In this document: one piece after another, positions 46,565-58,612 of the stretch
Numbering within the stretch: the first letter of the stretch is position 1
Layout: every line of letters begins with the position of its first letter
Source of the DNA: Coleophoma eucalyptorum
Taxonomy: Eukaryota; Ascomycota; Leotiomycetes; Helotiales; Dermateaceae
Length of the DNA stretch: 64,000 nucleotides
Assembly (NCBI GenBank): GCA_026120035.1
Contig: JALRME010000020.1
Location: 186,001-250,000, forward strand
Reading direction: 5' to 3'
The notes under the pieces: generated by a model
Seen by the model: only the letters and a program-made list of their open reading frames with translations
Told to the model about the DNA's origin: nothing
The model's database searches: none
Made by a program: the position numbers and the translations under genes

Positions 46565-48255
46565 TTAACTGCTCTTCTTCCGCGAAGTCGATGGCTCTTC
46601 ATTCTCCGGACTCCATTGCTCTGGCTGGAAGTTGGAGTTGTTGTAATGTGCCGTATTATAGTGGCTGTTTTTGAAGGTGTTGGTCTGAAATGTTGGCGTG
46701 TCCTGCCATTCCGATGTGGCCTCCCAGTTGTACTTACTTGGTCGGAAAGAAGTGGCTGTGCCTACTGACACAGGAAGCTGCAGTAGTGTCTTCTGGGGTA
46801 CTGGAAACTCCGCTGGAGGACTTGGAACTGCAGTGGTGATTGGCGATATCGACGGGCTCATAGGTGAGGGTGCAAAGTCGCTATATTGGTAGGTCGGAGG
46901 AAGATTATGCATGGGTTGCATGCTGAAGCCAGGTATACCGAGTATAGCTGACATATCGACACTAGAAAAGTTGCTGATTCCAGTTGTATTTTGTACTGCA
47001 TGTTGATGACTGAATGAAGTAGCTCTGTTGACCTGAAGATTTTGACGAATAGGTAACGTGGGGATCTCTTTGTAGAGAATATCGTAATGACTGGGTCGGT
47101 AGAGCAGGTAAATCCTTGGAGCGCATGGATGTGTGGGCACGCCATTGGAATCTGTAGGCTCGAAGAGATGTGTATTGGCTTGTGTTCCTTCACTTCGATC
47201 CAGATAAACAATCTCAACTGCAACACCAATGGGTTTCAGGAGTACATCGATGAGTAATGTCATACCCAGATGATCAATCTCCTGATTTACTGCTTGCATC
47301 TCTTTGCAGTATCCATCTAAGCCTTCTGGACCCTGAATAAAACCTTGGTAAAGTCCCGGGTCGGCTCGCAGCCACGAACTGGCAAGCATTCTCAGGTGGT
47401 ACACAATCGTGTCTGATATGGAGCGGTCATTGAGCTTTTCCATAACCAGATTCATGGCCTCTGCCTGGTCTGGTATTGATGCAAGATCTTTGAGCAGGTC
47501 CAAAGTCTCTCCGGACATATCCTCACAAAGCCATGTATCGAATCCTCCCACGTTGGCCAAAAGATTTCCAAAGGATGTCATGCGAGCCAATTCCTCCTGA
47601 ATCTTGGACCTATCGCCAGTTTGTACTAGAATTTCGAAATAGGAAAAGGCAGCAGCTATTTGGATTAGCACTGGCAAACATCGCTGGTAGTGGAGCACGT
47701 ACCCCGCCATCCACAGTTTCCATCTCCTTGAATTTGTCGGTAATGCGAGTATGTCTGAGGCAGATGCTGTGTACTGTTAGCAGTGTGTCGCGGACCATTG
47801 GGCGATGAACTCACTGCCGTCTTGGCCACATAGACTGGATCTGCCTTTGCGTATTCCTCGGCGATGGCAACACTACTCTTCTTCTCCCCTACCAGCGGGC
47901 CCTACCACACCAATTAGCACCTCCCTTGGTGACCTCTGATGAGGTTCAAACAGCGCCAGTGTACCTCTAAATTGGGTTTGTACTCCCTCGCCATAGCCTC
48001 CTGACGCTCTAGGTCATCAGCGGTATTTTGGGCTTCCATTTTGAATCGCGTTGGTGGAGAGAGGGTGTGGAAGGCGGGCGGTAGACCAGAAGAGGGTCTA
48101 AAGACAGGATCGCGAAAGACGGTAGGACCACCGTTGTCGACAACGGAAGGACTAGGGTGTTGCTCGTAATTGAAACCGGCTGCAGCACCAGGAGCAGAAC
48201 CGATTAGGCCATAGGAAGAAAAGGGAGAATAAGGTGTTGGCTGTGGCTGGAACAT
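46565..48255 (-). CDS. otubain-type deubiquitinase (peptidase C65)
   Basis: A cysteine protease that removes or edits ubiquitin chains. Four exons (48255-47965, 47901-47815, 47766-47703, 47655-46565) give 510 aa, about twice human OTUB1. The catalytic core starts around residue 100. YRQIQGDGNCGWRAAAFSYF carries the active Cys and is formed only by splicing 47766-47703 to 47655. The body contains FDTWLCEDMSGETLDLL and MRMLASSWLRADP-like helices, and the catalytic His is in YLLYRPSHYDILYKEIP. CKEMQAVNQEIDHLGMTLLI marks the usual conserved loop. A 95-residue Pro/Ser-rich N-terminus and a 150-residue Asn/Ser/Pro/Gln-rich C-terminal tail are predicted disordered and not part of human OTUB1. The start at 48255 follows the only in-frame ATG before the first splice. 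The 4-kb upstream gap is unusually long. Confidence 0.9.
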
Positions 48256-51200
48256 GGAGGTGAGGGAAGAGAAGAGGAAGAAGGTACACGAGCGAGCGAC
48301 GAGCGCAGGATGAGGTCGTGGTTGTGGTCGTGGTCGTTCGTGGTCGGCAAAGTGAGCTCACGTCGGGTAAGTAGTAGTTCTACGGGTAGCTGGCAAGGGA
48401 GCTTGAGCTTGCACCAGCTGCTGAGCAGAGCCTGAATCTGCGCCTGACGTTGGTGAAAAGAAGCGAGCGGGGGTCAGAAAATGCCTGTCGGCCGGTGGAG
48501 AAGGAAGCACACTGAAGAACAGGACAGGACAGCACAGGACAGAACAGAACAGAACCGAAGGGATGGGATGTCGGCTTTTGCTTGTCAATTGGAGGGGTCC
48601 AACCAGATTAGGAATGCTGTGCCTGTACTTCGTAGGTAGGGTCCGGGTATGGACTGCGAGGGATTTTGTGAGCGTGTAAAGAGTATCAGGTATTGAAGCA
48701 CAAGAAGATCTCGGAATATGAACTCTGTACAATCCAACTCCGTCCAGTACAGTCCAGTCCAGTTCAGAGGTTGTCCAGGGGCGGCGGACCAGGAAGAGGG
48801 GCAATGATGCGACGTGAGGTGATTGATGTGGTTGATGCTTGAAACTTATTCCCGTGTGGTGTGGATGGGTGATGTCGGCTTTGCTCTCTGCTGTTTCTTT
48901 TTCTAGGGCTCGATCTGACAGGATCTGAACTGCGATATGATATGATCGGGACAGCACAGGATAGGAGCGGCTTTCCTTTATGCTTGCTCCATGCAGGATA
49001 AGAAGTGGCAGGTTGGTAGGTATGCTCCGGTACCTCTGGCTTGAGGGTTTGAACTTCCGATTCCTTTTGCCTCTCCGGTCACTACTCTATCTTGAATTGT
49101 AGCGTGATAGAGCTCACATATACCTAGGTACATATGAGGTAGGTACATGGACAAGATATCGGTAGCGCAGTGACTAGGTCAAGGGACTAATGTACCTCGG
49201 CGCAGTTCCTCTTGAGGTGTTGGTTTGAGGAACACAATGAGGAATAAACAGACAAGACCGGGAGAGGAAATCTGGTCCGGCGCTGGTTCCCTCTCCACAC
49301 TTTATCTATCCTTCTATCTACTCTACTAATCCAATATCCGGGCTTCAGAGGGGATGGGTTTGATGACAGAAGGGAATATCAATACTAAACAGATCAGGAC
49401 AGGACAGGACACGATAGGTCCAATAAGAAGGAAAGGGTAGGTACTTACAACGAGGACTTCCTGCAAGGCAACGCCAGTGCCCCACCTCGCCCTCCATCTC
49501 CGTAATCGTCAAGGTAGAGTAACCAACGACCACAACCGCAGGTAGGACAGATACCTGTTTCAACCTGGCTGGACTGTTAGGGATTATAACGAGATCAAGT
49601 CTAGAGGGTTTCACAACGAGTATGTATGAAAGACCCTTCAAGATTGTTAATTTGGTAAACTGAAATCTTGGCATCTACACTGTTGTGGCAGACCCCTTCC
49701 AGCATCTTGAAGGACTGGGTATGTGGAAGAGTAGCTAGAGCTGGCTAGATAGCAGCAAGATCGACCCTTCCGAAGACGGACGGGGGTTCATACAATCGAC
49801 GAGAACATGGTAGACTAGACATGTATCAATGGTACCATGTCCCCATCAGTGATTCCCTCTCCTCTCCCTGCAAAGCGCCACCAACCACGCCGTAAAGCAA
49901 GCAGTACGGCGAGGCAGAGACAGGGAAGCGGACGAGGATCAAGGATACGGTGCTTCAGCAGCAATGTGGATATGCAGCAGGGCAGGTCAATAGGCAGGCC
50001 CATTCCTTGGGCGTTGGATCAAATACACTTTTTTATGAGATCCAACAGTTCGGGGCCCGCACCTAAGTGGTCTGTGGCAGGCATATATCCCCGCGTGGCA
50101 GCGCCTCGACGAGGGTATGTGCATGATAGGCAAGGGGATAACAGAGTACGAGCTGCTTATCATGGCATGCTATTGCAGGTGCCTTTCGCGGGAGAATAGA
50201 CTAGACTCGACGGCTGAATTGTATGTCGACACTAGAAGGTCTCCACTGGCATTATTTCCGCGAACGACCTCTAGGAAGAGGAGATACTCGTACAATAACT
50301 GGGGCAGAAAGAGAAATGCAGCCTACAGAGTGTGGAGAAGTAAACAAAGATGAGAGGTTCTACCGATGCTAAGTACTTAAGATACTCTTAAGATACAGGG
50401 AAGATCACCTTGCTACTACGCGGCCCGGTTCCGCGAAAACGGGGCTAGACTTCGGCCGGAGAGGAGCAGCGACTTGTCCCATGACTAATGTCGCTACAAT
50501 ACCACTTCTCGAACTTGTGTTCGAGACAATTGCATGCAGAGATGAACGGAAGAACTATTTCCAGTGTATATGTGGAGAGATGAGAGATTGGAAATACTTG
50601 AGATATTGGATAGTATTGAGACCAAGCAAGATTTGAGCCGAGGTTGGTCAACTACCGTCCGATAACAGGAGCTGCTGCTGCCGAGAATCCCCGTGCAAAT
50701 TATACTCTTGTCTTGCGGTACTCCATACACTTTGTGAGCCGGCTGATTGAAAGCATGTGTGTTATGTTATCTGCTAGCTCGAATGCTCGAATGCTCGAAA
50801 TGGTACGTATCGTCCTGGATGTCATAAATAGAATTGTAGGCCATGTCTGTTGATTGATTGGTCAATTGCTTCAGAGTACGAGCATCGGCTACGACTACGA
50901 CCTACCACTTATCACCTACCTCATCTAGTGCCTTAGTTTATCTACGTAATTCTTGATGCAATTTCATAACTACCGTACTATGTGCCAAGCGCCTATGTTT
51001 TTGCGTACGGCGAACAGTTGACACATCACATATAATTCTCCGAGTGGGTACTATGCAAGCAGACCCTATCAAGGACACAATAGAGCACCGAGGGAAAGGA
51101 GTTATCCAGGCGGCAGGGAGGCTGAAGGACTGCCAGAATTAGAGGCAACAGAGAGGAACAGGACAAACGTACATGCGGGGCTCAAGGCGTTGGCTCATTT

Positions 51201-52291
51201 AGGACGGCTTTTGGCCAAGTGACTGCTGATATGGTAATATATGAAAGCGTTAGAACATATGCGAGATTTTTTCGTCATTGAGCACATAACAGTCGTCGAT
51301 TTTCAGAGGTTTCCACCGCACTCCATTAGTTAATTATTTATAAGCTTCATCAATATGTCAAGTTAAGTTCCTAGAACAAAAAAAACTCGCTCATATATCC
51401 GTTCTAAATTGAAGAGCAAGCAGATCACCGTCGATGGGGTTTGGGCAAAACACAAAGCAGGAAGAAAATAAAAGACGGCGTATTATGTATGCCCTTATTC
51501 TATCATTTAATAACAAGTAGCCAGGCCCTCAGCAAATGGTTTTGGTAATCAGCTTGTCGTGACAGGAGGGGAGAGCGTTGCACAAGCAAAGTCGTACAGT
51601 ATTCAGCATCTGATTAACCGGTAGCACTTGGCAACCTTGGTTCATGGAGCATAGGATAGGAAATAGCAAGGGCAGAAAACAACAAAGATGAGACTGTCGG
51701 TTCACCAGGGACGGCCGCGATCGCAATTCTACACTTTGGGAGCAGGGGAGAAGATAGAGAGGGGCCACACAGCACACTGCATAAAGCGGACGTGCATGTA
51801 AGTACACATCGCTTGTATTCGTTATCCATTGGTGAAAACCATACTATCTGTCTACGTGTCTGGGGTCGTCATAGGACAAGGGGACTTCAGAGAAGGTGTC
51901 TAACCGCTGGCCGACATTTGTGCCAATAAAGACCAACGATGACCGTCTATGCAATGCCTAGGGCAGCTTTACTGTGGATAACTAGCTAATGCAAGCAATA
52001 CACTGCAACTGTCATATGTCCAACTCCTCGAGATTACCTTAGCTGTTCGGTCGTTGGCTTGCCTGCATGGATGTCCCACAAACACCATCGAGCCCCTCCA
52101 ACCATAACTCCAATGACTCCGATGCAAGCATGCGATACTCTTGTGACACACCATCCCCAGATCGTCGCTGTCCTTACGTAGTGTCTTTGCGTAGCCAACC
52201 TCAATGGCTCGAAGCAAGGTGTAGTCGACCAGGTAGCTTGATCAATTTTTGTTCCACTGCAACAGACTGTACTGTATAATCGTCTTACCGA
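48256..52291. other. 4-kb gene-poor region with pentanucleotide repeats
   Basis: The largest gene-free stretch here, upstream of otubain and downstream of CSN2. It contains imperfect ACAGG/GGACA runs at about 48513-48556 and 49393-49416, and GTCC-rich tracts near 48745-48770. The frames at 48358-48957, 49837-50199 and 51529-51807 are low-complexity or random-looking. A long 5' leader, introns in an untranslated region or a non-coding RNA could lie here; I cannot support any of them. Confidence 0.4.
48513..48556. repeat. imperfect ACAGG/GGACA tandem repeat
   Basis: A short tract of five-base units (ACAGG, with ACAGA variants), repeated about eight times. A second smaller copy lies at about 49393-49416. 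Both are upstream of the otubain start. They look like simple sequence rather than a mobile element. Confidence 0.6.
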
Positions 52292-53878
52292 TCAAAAGAC
52301 TCCAGAAAGACCGCCCTTCTTACCCCGGCCCTTGCCCCCTCCACGGGCAGTTCGAAATATAGGTGCATGTGGAAGCGAGGGTCCTATCATCGCATTGTCT
52401 TTGTCATCGCCCATTTGAGAGACTTCTGTGGTCTTGAAACCTTCTGAATCGGTAAATATTGTGCGCGAAAGGTCTGCGATCGCCGTTGTCCATTCCTGCA
52501 TTGCTCGGATTCGCTCAGCATCGCTATTGTCTTCAATCTCCACAGTGCCATCTTGTTGATTGATCTTGCCCTTAACTTTCTTATCAACAATCAAAAAGCC
52601 AAGGATATCTTGAACCTCTGAGACTGGAATCTTCAGTTGCTTGCCAATGAAGCCAAGGTTGAAGCGTGTGTAAGGCGCGATAAGCTTTAAGACCGCTTTC
52701 GTTCTCATGTTTCTTGTTACCTCATCGATGTTTTCCGCTATGAATGGGTCTGACAAGAGATCTTGGTTGTTTTTCAACACAGACTCGTATCTGTGAATAT
52801 CATCTCTTTGGTAAGCATCAACTAAGTCGGTCATCGAGGCAATCCTTGGGTCGTTCTTGTATGGCTTTGTCTCTTGGGAGTCGAAGGGATTGATGTCTGA
52901 TTTCATCAACATGGTTACGAGAACGAGATACTTTAGCACTTGTATCCGTTGCAATGATCCAGCTTCATCGTAGTTCTTGAAAGCGTCGAAGAAATCGAAA
53001 TAAGCATCCTTCCAGTTCTCTTCACTCATATGCATCTTCCCTCCACATTCCCGAATAATGCCTTGGATCTTTGGGTGGGGAACAGCAGATTTAACCAGGA
53101 GGGCACGCTGGTATAGTCTCTTTAGCTGCTTGTTGTTCTTTGTATCTGCGTACATTTGAATCTCTAAGGCGTAAATCTCCAGCGAATATGTGGCCTTGCT
53201 GGGATCTTCCGTGCCATCTTCTTTCTCACATGCCTTGTGCAACTCTCGAAGTTTCTTCACGACCGAACTGTATTCCTTGCGATCGAGTAGCAGCTTCGCA
53301 AGCTTGATGTTCGTCTTCAGCCAGAGTCGTTCGTTGTTCGTGCTCTGGAAAGACTGTAGGGTTTGGGAATAGAAGGCTTCCATGCAGTGAGCAGCGTTAG
53401 GATCTTCGGAGCCCTTCTCAATGTAATCGAGAATGTTGTTAATGGATTTTTCGGAATAGTTACGAGTAACTGCGGACTTGACGTATGTGAGGAGCTCGCC
53501 ATAATGTTCAACAGCCTAATACCATGTTAGAAGGCTACAGAATGAGATGGTTGTAAGATATATCGTACCTTGTCATATCTTCCTAGCTTATATTCTAGCT
53601 TTATGGCCTGCTTGAGGCCTTTAAATCCCCAGTCACCCTTTTCCTGTTCTAACGCCGGTACTCCAAGAAACTCTTCAATGGCATCCTCTGGATCCGTTGC
53701 TTTCATTTGCTTCGCATTGTAGTACTTGTTTTCAATATCGACATCACCACCTTCCTCATCATCATCCTCCTCATACTCGAAGTCGTATCTAGTATGATCA
53801 GTTGTGTAATATGCAAGCTTGAAGTTCAACATACCCATCTTGGTCTGAATCTTGCATGAAATCCTCATCGTCAGACAT
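52292..53878 (-). CDS. CSN2: COP9 signalosome subunit 2
   Basis: A PCI-domain subunit of the COP9 signalosome, the nuclear complex that removes Nedd8 from cullins. Three exons give about 490 aa, the family length. Exon 1 (53878-53835) encodes MSDDEDFMQDSDQDG. After a 47-nt intron follows YDFEYEEDDDEE, the acidic start shared by Csn2 proteins, then NKYYNAKQMKATDPEDAIEE. The second splice joins GRYDK to AVEHYGELLTYVKSAVTRNY. The TPR-like helices contain YALEIQMYADTKNNKQLKRL, HPKIQGIIRECGGKMHMSEE and YFDFFDAFKNYDEAGS. The C-terminal PCI winged helix includes APYTRFNLGFIGKQLKIPVS. A Gly/Lys-rich tail ends the protein. It is separated by 403 bp from the divergent CWC25 gene. Confidence 0.95.
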
Positions 53879-54281
53879 AGCGGCGGTTTTCTTGGTGATC
53901 TTCTTGATTTGTGGAAGCTTTACGCCAAGAAATCAAGAGTGGTATGTGCTGGCAATCGCGAATGTGATGATGTTCAGTTGCACTTTTGGAAGCTCAAGGC
54001 TGTATGTTTGCCTGGCCGTTGCTTGAGGCTGAGGTTATGTAAGCACGGGCCATTTCTTAGCGCGTCAGCCCCACGATTGTTTAGGCGTCTTCAAAATACT
54101 GCTTGTTATCGTCTTACTTGAAATTTAACTTCGCGCATTATCATACTCACACACCGTTTGCTATATCTTGCGATCCTTACGCTATCTTGGATCCGGTTGC
54201 CGATTCCTGGGGCTCAAATATTCAATTGCGTGCAAGAACCCTCGTACATTCAAGTAACGGTCGTCGAGAACTACCGTCACA
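53879..54281. other. bidirectional promoter of CSN2 and CWC25
   Basis: 403 bp between two divergent housekeeping genes. It holds both 5' leaders. I see no other feature. Confidence 0.55.
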
Positions 54282-55520
54282 ATGGGTGGCGATCTCAACT
54301 TAAAGAAGTCATGGCATCCAGTGCTTATGAGCAATCAGCGAAAGGTCTGGGAAGAAGAGAAGAAAGCTTTGGATGAGCGCAAGCGGACAGATCAAAGAAT
54401 CAAGGAGCTCAAGGAAGAACGAGCGAAGGAAGAGATACAGCAGAAGCTCGAAGCAGCAGGCAGTCGGAAACGTGTTGATCGGGTGGACTGGATGTACCAA
54501 GGCCCGTCGAGCGGGCAGGCAGGGACTACAGAAGAGATGGAAGGTTATCTCTTGGGAAAGAGGCGTATTGATGGACTGCTGAAAGGGACGGAACACAAGA
54601 AACTTGAGAAACAATCTGCAGAGGACAGTTTTATGGCTTTGCAGAACGCCAACACTCTTCGAGATACTGCAGCCAAGATTCGTGAAGATCCAATGCTGGC
54701 AATCAAGAGACAGGAGCAAGCTGCGTACGAGACAATGATGAATGACCCTATCAAGAGGAAGCAATTACTCGCAATTGCCAACGGGGAGGATCCGAAAGAG
54801 AAGAAGGAGAAGAAACACAGGAGGCATCACCATCGCCACAGGGACGATCCAGATGACGAAAGAAGGCACAAGCGTAGACGAAGAGATGATGAGGAAAGGA
54901 CGTCAAGAAGTAGTAGATCTGAGCATCGAAGACGTCGGTCTGATTCGTATACACGATCGAGATCTCCATCACCGAGACGAGACAGTCAAGCCAGATTCAG
55001 AGATCGTCGTTCAGCTTCACCTGAGGATCGCGGAAGAAAGGGCTCTGACAGAAATGGTAGCTACAGACGTAGGAGATCATACTCGTCCGCATCAGTCTCA
55101 AGATCCCCAACACCAGAGAGGCGCAGAAGATCACCTGATCGTCGAACCTCTTATCCACAGCGTCGCGATGAACAGCGGCTACCGAATGGCAGGAATGATA
55201 GATATGGACAAAGAAATGGTCGGCCCCAACAGCAACATCCGGTGGGAGATGAGGAGGCCAAGGAGGCAGAGCGGCAGCGAAAATTGGCCGCCATGCAGCA
55301 GGACGCATCTAGCTTGGACTTGGATCGCGAAAAACGATTGGCAGCATTGGCGGAGCGGGAAAGGGCAGATCGTGAGGCAGAAGATAAAGCCCGAGCAAAA
55401 TCCTCGAAATATGGGGACAAGGGTGACTTCGTCAATGGTTTGCACCGTAGGGCTGGAGACATGGGACTGGCTGACCGCATTGGAAGAGGCAGACAAGGGC
55501 TGCAAAAGGACGACGAGTGA
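54282..55520 (+). CDS. CWC25: pre-mRNA splicing factor CWC25
   Basis: A spliceosomal protein needed for the first transesterification step. A single uninterrupted frame of 412 aa, which is unusual next to its intron-rich neighbours. The N-terminus [13 protein letters not shown] is the diagnostic CWC25/Cir_N block, followed by [20 protein letters not shown] and a coiled basic helix. [12 protein letters not shown] and [14 protein letters not shown] are the next conserved blocks. From about residue 165 the protein becomes a long Arg/Ser/His-rich region ([20 protein letters not shown] and repeated RSRSPSPRR), typical of the metazoan and filamentous fungal forms and absent from the shorter yeast protein. 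A shorter second frame stays open through the RS region and is a composition artefact. Confidence 0.94.
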   Translation: MGGDLNLKKSWHPVLMSNQRKVWEEEKKALDERKRTDQRIKELKEERAKEEIQQKLEAAGSRKRVDRVDWMYQGPSSGQAGTTEEMEGYLLGKRRIDGLLKGTEHKKLEKQSAEDSFMALQNANTLRDTAAKIREDPMLAIKRQEQAAYETMMNDPIKRKQLLAIANGEDPKEKKEKKHRRHHHRHRDDPDDERRHKRRRRDDEERTSRSSRSEHRRRRSDSYTRSRSPSPRRDSQARFRDRRSASPEDRGRKGSDRNGSYRRRRSYSSASVSRSPTPERRRRSPDRRTSYPQRRDEQRLPNGRNDRYGQRNGRPQQQHPVGDEEAKEAERQRKLAAMQQDASSLDLDREKRLAALAERERADREAEDKARAKSSKYGDKGDFVNGLHRRAGDMGLADRIGRGRQGLQKDDE

Positions 55521-56517
55521 GCGCCTGGTTGTGGTGTATAGAGCTAGAATCTCCGTCCAAAATGAAGAAAAGTGCATCATGTTCAAAAATATCCGGTGAT
55601 TTTTAAGCTTGTATGGATAATCTACAGATCGCTGAATGGTCGAAGTATAACAGCACAATGCATGTTCGGAAAACGGTTCTTCCATGCGTCGATCATCCAA
55701 GTGCCAGCTCGAGCCAGTCACGAGCGAGAATTTCTCGCCACAGCGTACAGAAATAGTCCTGGTAGCTTAGCTGAGATGTGCATAGGACTGCAATAAGAGT
55801 GAGGCGGGCTTATGGAGCTGGCAGTTTCATTGAAGTCATCATAAGTAGGAGGAAGTCCTGGCATGGTATCATCACTTTCGTTCTTTTTTCCTGTGTCCTC
55901 TTCTACCCATATCCAACTGCGTGCCCATACGTACCGAGAATATCTTCCGCCCTTTCAGCTGCTCTCAGACTCTCGCCATCACGGCAGCTAGCGGGCTGCA
56001 TCATCGGGCCTTCCCCATCCAGCAAGTACCCCATCGCCAAGTGCACAAATTCGCAAGCCCACAGAGCACATCTCGTGGCTAGACCCCACGCGAATTAACC
56101 ATTCGAGCCAAAAGTGGTGAAAAGATATCCCAAGTTGCCTCTCGAAAGCTGCTGAGTTGTCGCCTTCGACCAAGCGCAATCTCGCCGGACTTACGAAATT
56201 GCGCCCCCCGTCTCCCTTGCGGCCATCCCGAAGTCAAGCCAATAGCCTCCTCGGGCTCTCATACCGTAGACCAACACTTTACAGCGTCGGCACCACACCA
56301 AACCACACCCAGCACACCACCCAATCACCCATACCTGAGAGCCCAGCAACTTAACCTTTTCCTGCACCGTCCCAAGGATCCTGCCTCTCCGTTCTTCTGC
56401 CATCAACACTCTCAATTGTATCGGCTTCAAACTCTTGTTCTGCTCTGCGCATCCCCTTCTTTGCCATCCCCTGGTCATCCCTTTCCTCGCAATTGACCCC
56501 AACAACCCTATTACATC
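55521..56517. other. intergenic and 5' leader of RHO3
   Basis: About 1.0 kb between CWC25 and RHO3. The 3' half is C-rich with CCATCC-type tracts, as in long fungal 5' leaders. I see no gene. Confidence 0.5.
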
Positions 56518-57414
56518 ATGCCGTGCGGACTTGGAGGTAACAAGACAACGCAGAGGAAGTTGGTTCTGCTGTACGTACCCCGAGCCATCCATCGTTGTTT
56601 GTTCTGCCGCCACTATACTCCATACCATACCATGCCATCTTGATGCGCGCAGCCCAGGCGCATGCAAGTAATGCAGTACTTCGTGTTTCGGGTACATGAG
56701 AATTTGAGAGCTGACAGAATTACGTTGCAGAGGTGATGGAGCCTGTGGAAAGACGTCGTTATTGAACGTCTTCACGAGAGGGTATGTACATCTCGGCGCA
56801 ACCCCTCTCCTGTCATGATACTGACGAATGGGATAGATACTTCCCGACTGTCTACGAACCAACCGTCTTTGAGAACTATGTACACGGTAAGCTGCGCCTC
56901 GGTGTGCTGAGATGTAGGCACGAGGACTGATGCGACTCTAGATATCTTTGTCGACAATGTCCATATTGAACTCTCCCTATGGGATACGGCAGGACAAGAA
57001 GAATTCGACCGACTGCGATCTCTCTCCTACGATGATACCCATGCCATCATGCTCTGCTTCAGTGTCGACTCCAAGGACTCCCTCGAAAACGTTGAGTCAA
57101 AATGGGTTGGGGAAATCGCCGAGAACTGCCAAGGCGTCAAGCTTGTCCTTGTTGCTCTGAAGTGCGATCTTCGAGAAGGAAATGATGAGGAAGCGGCTGA
57201 GGGTACGGAAACCGAGGCTCCTAGAGAGAAGAAACCTATGGTCAGCTACAATGAAGGTCTTGCAGTAGCACGGAAGATCAACGCCCTGCGATATTTGGAA
57301 TGCTCCGCAATGAGAAACCGAGGCGTTAACGAAGCCTTCACTGAAGCAGCAAGAGTGGCATTGAGCGTCAAGACAAATGGCGGAAAGGACGACAGCAAAT
57401 GCCAGATCATGTAG
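56518..57414 (+). CDS. RHO3: Rho-family GTPase Rho3
   Basis: A small GTPase of polarised growth and exocytosis, acting at the inner plasma membrane. Four exons. The first encodes MPCGLGGNKTTQRKLVLL. The next supplies the P-loop GDGACGKTSLLNVFTRG, then switch I YFPTVYEPTVFENYVHD, and the last DTAGQEEFDRLRSLSYDD (switch II). The base-recognition motifs LVALKCDLRE and LECSAMRNRGVNEAFTEAAR are present. The LKCD form and the sequence TRGYFPTVYEPTVFENY identify the Rho3 branch rather than Rho1 or Cdc42. The C-terminus CQIM is a CAAX box; its Met favours farnesylation, as in yeast Rho3. An acidic insert (EGNDEEAAEGTETEAP) lies in the Rho insert region, as in other Rho3 proteins. Introns after LVLL, TRG and NYVH are short to moderate. 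Confidence 0.95.
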
Positions 57415-58511
57415 AAGATGGAGGGTTTTTGATTTTGCATTGGTGTTTGGGCTTAGCGTTTTCAATGGTTGCAATACATGCAGCCTTTTCCTTTTCAATT
57501 CTAGATATGGCATGAATATCTGAGCATCAGTCGCCAGCTGGCTCACGAATTCTCGACACCTGCCAGTCCAACATTTCACTTTCAACACCCATCAAAAGCG
57601 TTGGGTATTTTCTTCATGATCGCGGATGGACGACTTGCATCTACATTCACGATTCCCTTTTTCACTTCTACAAACTTCTGGGGACATACCATACCAACTC
57701 GGTCTTATTCATGCACATAGTCAGTAGGGGGGGCATTCGGCGTTTTATTGGTAGAACTTTGAAGTTCTCCTTTCTTAGCATTAATTGTGTTGACTAGAAG
57801 ATTTTGCGCATGGAAGAAAGAACTATGTATAATGAAAGAGGCCTTGATTGCACATATCTTCTAACTTGCATGCGCTTGAGTTGACTGTCGACAAGCTGAC
57901 AATCTTGCCATCGGTATACTTCTACTATGCTTTCCAACTTCCTGACAGCATAGCGTACTTTGTACATTGCATAGCGTACCTGTTTTGGTTGTCTCCTTTG
58001 CTCTAAATTTTGTTGAGTGATGTTGCAAAATAGAAGTATTTACCTAGAGATATTGAGAGAATGAAGAAAAGTATACATAACTTCATTCGTAGACTGTTTA
58101 TACCGCATAGAAATTTATACTGACTCCTTGCCCTCTCTTGTCCTAAGTTGATAGTATTTCAAATCTGCAAACATTATTCTTATGGCGTACGCAGATCAAC
58201 GCACCTCCTTTTTCTCCTTTGCATGACATCCTTTTCCCTGCGATACGATCGTGTTTACAGCACACCCGGTGGAACTCACCTGTCATTCTGAAACCGTTCA
58301 CTTCAAATAAGTCCACCCCATCTCGCCTGACTTTCTCCTCATCTTGCTTCCCCTCAAACGGCGGCCGCCTAGCAGTACAGCCTTCTTTATGCTCATCTCG
58401 CTTACTCATCCTGCCTCAGACAAACCAAAAAAAAACTGCACACCCCTGTTCACAATTTGCAATATAACTTCAGATAACCAAATTGATCACAACACCCAGT
58501 TAATCCAACAC
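57415..58511. other. intergenic region
   Basis: 1.1 kb between RHO3 and the tRNA. AT-rich, with an 88-codon chance frame on the minus strand at 58143-58409. I see no gene. Confidence 0.5.
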
Positions 58512-58612
58512 GATCGTTTAGCTCAGTTGGTTAGAGCGTGGTGCTAATACTTTGGCCTCTCTAAGAGACAATGTACACGCCAAGGTCGCGAGTTCGACCC
58601 TCGTAATGATCA
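58512..58612 (+). tRNA. tRNA-Ile(AAU) with a 27-nt intron
   Basis: The cloverleaf can be folded by eye. The acceptor stem pairs 58512-58518 (GATCGTT) with 58605-58611 (AATGATC), with one G-U. The D arm is in GCTCAGTTGGTTAGAGC. The anticodon stem is GGTG... with ...CGCC. The anticodon AAT is at 58546-58548 and is followed by A37. The intron sits at the normal site, one base after the anticodon, at 58550-58576 (27 nt), and the T arm is GCGAG-TTCGACC-CTCGT. The mature RNA is 74 nt. The A34 would be edited to inosine. The acceptor stem is A/T-rich compared with the usual GGTCCC-type fungal tRNA-Ile, but the pairing is complete. Confidence 0.9.

Noticed and set aside
48358..48957. 199-codon minus-strand frame upstream of otubain
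   Set aside because: Low-complexity (PVLFFSVLP repeats derived from the ACAGG tract), with no domain and no splice support.
54742..55599. 285-codon second frame inside CWC25
   Set aside because: It is open because of the repetitive RS-coding DNA; the sense frame has the full CWC25 signature.
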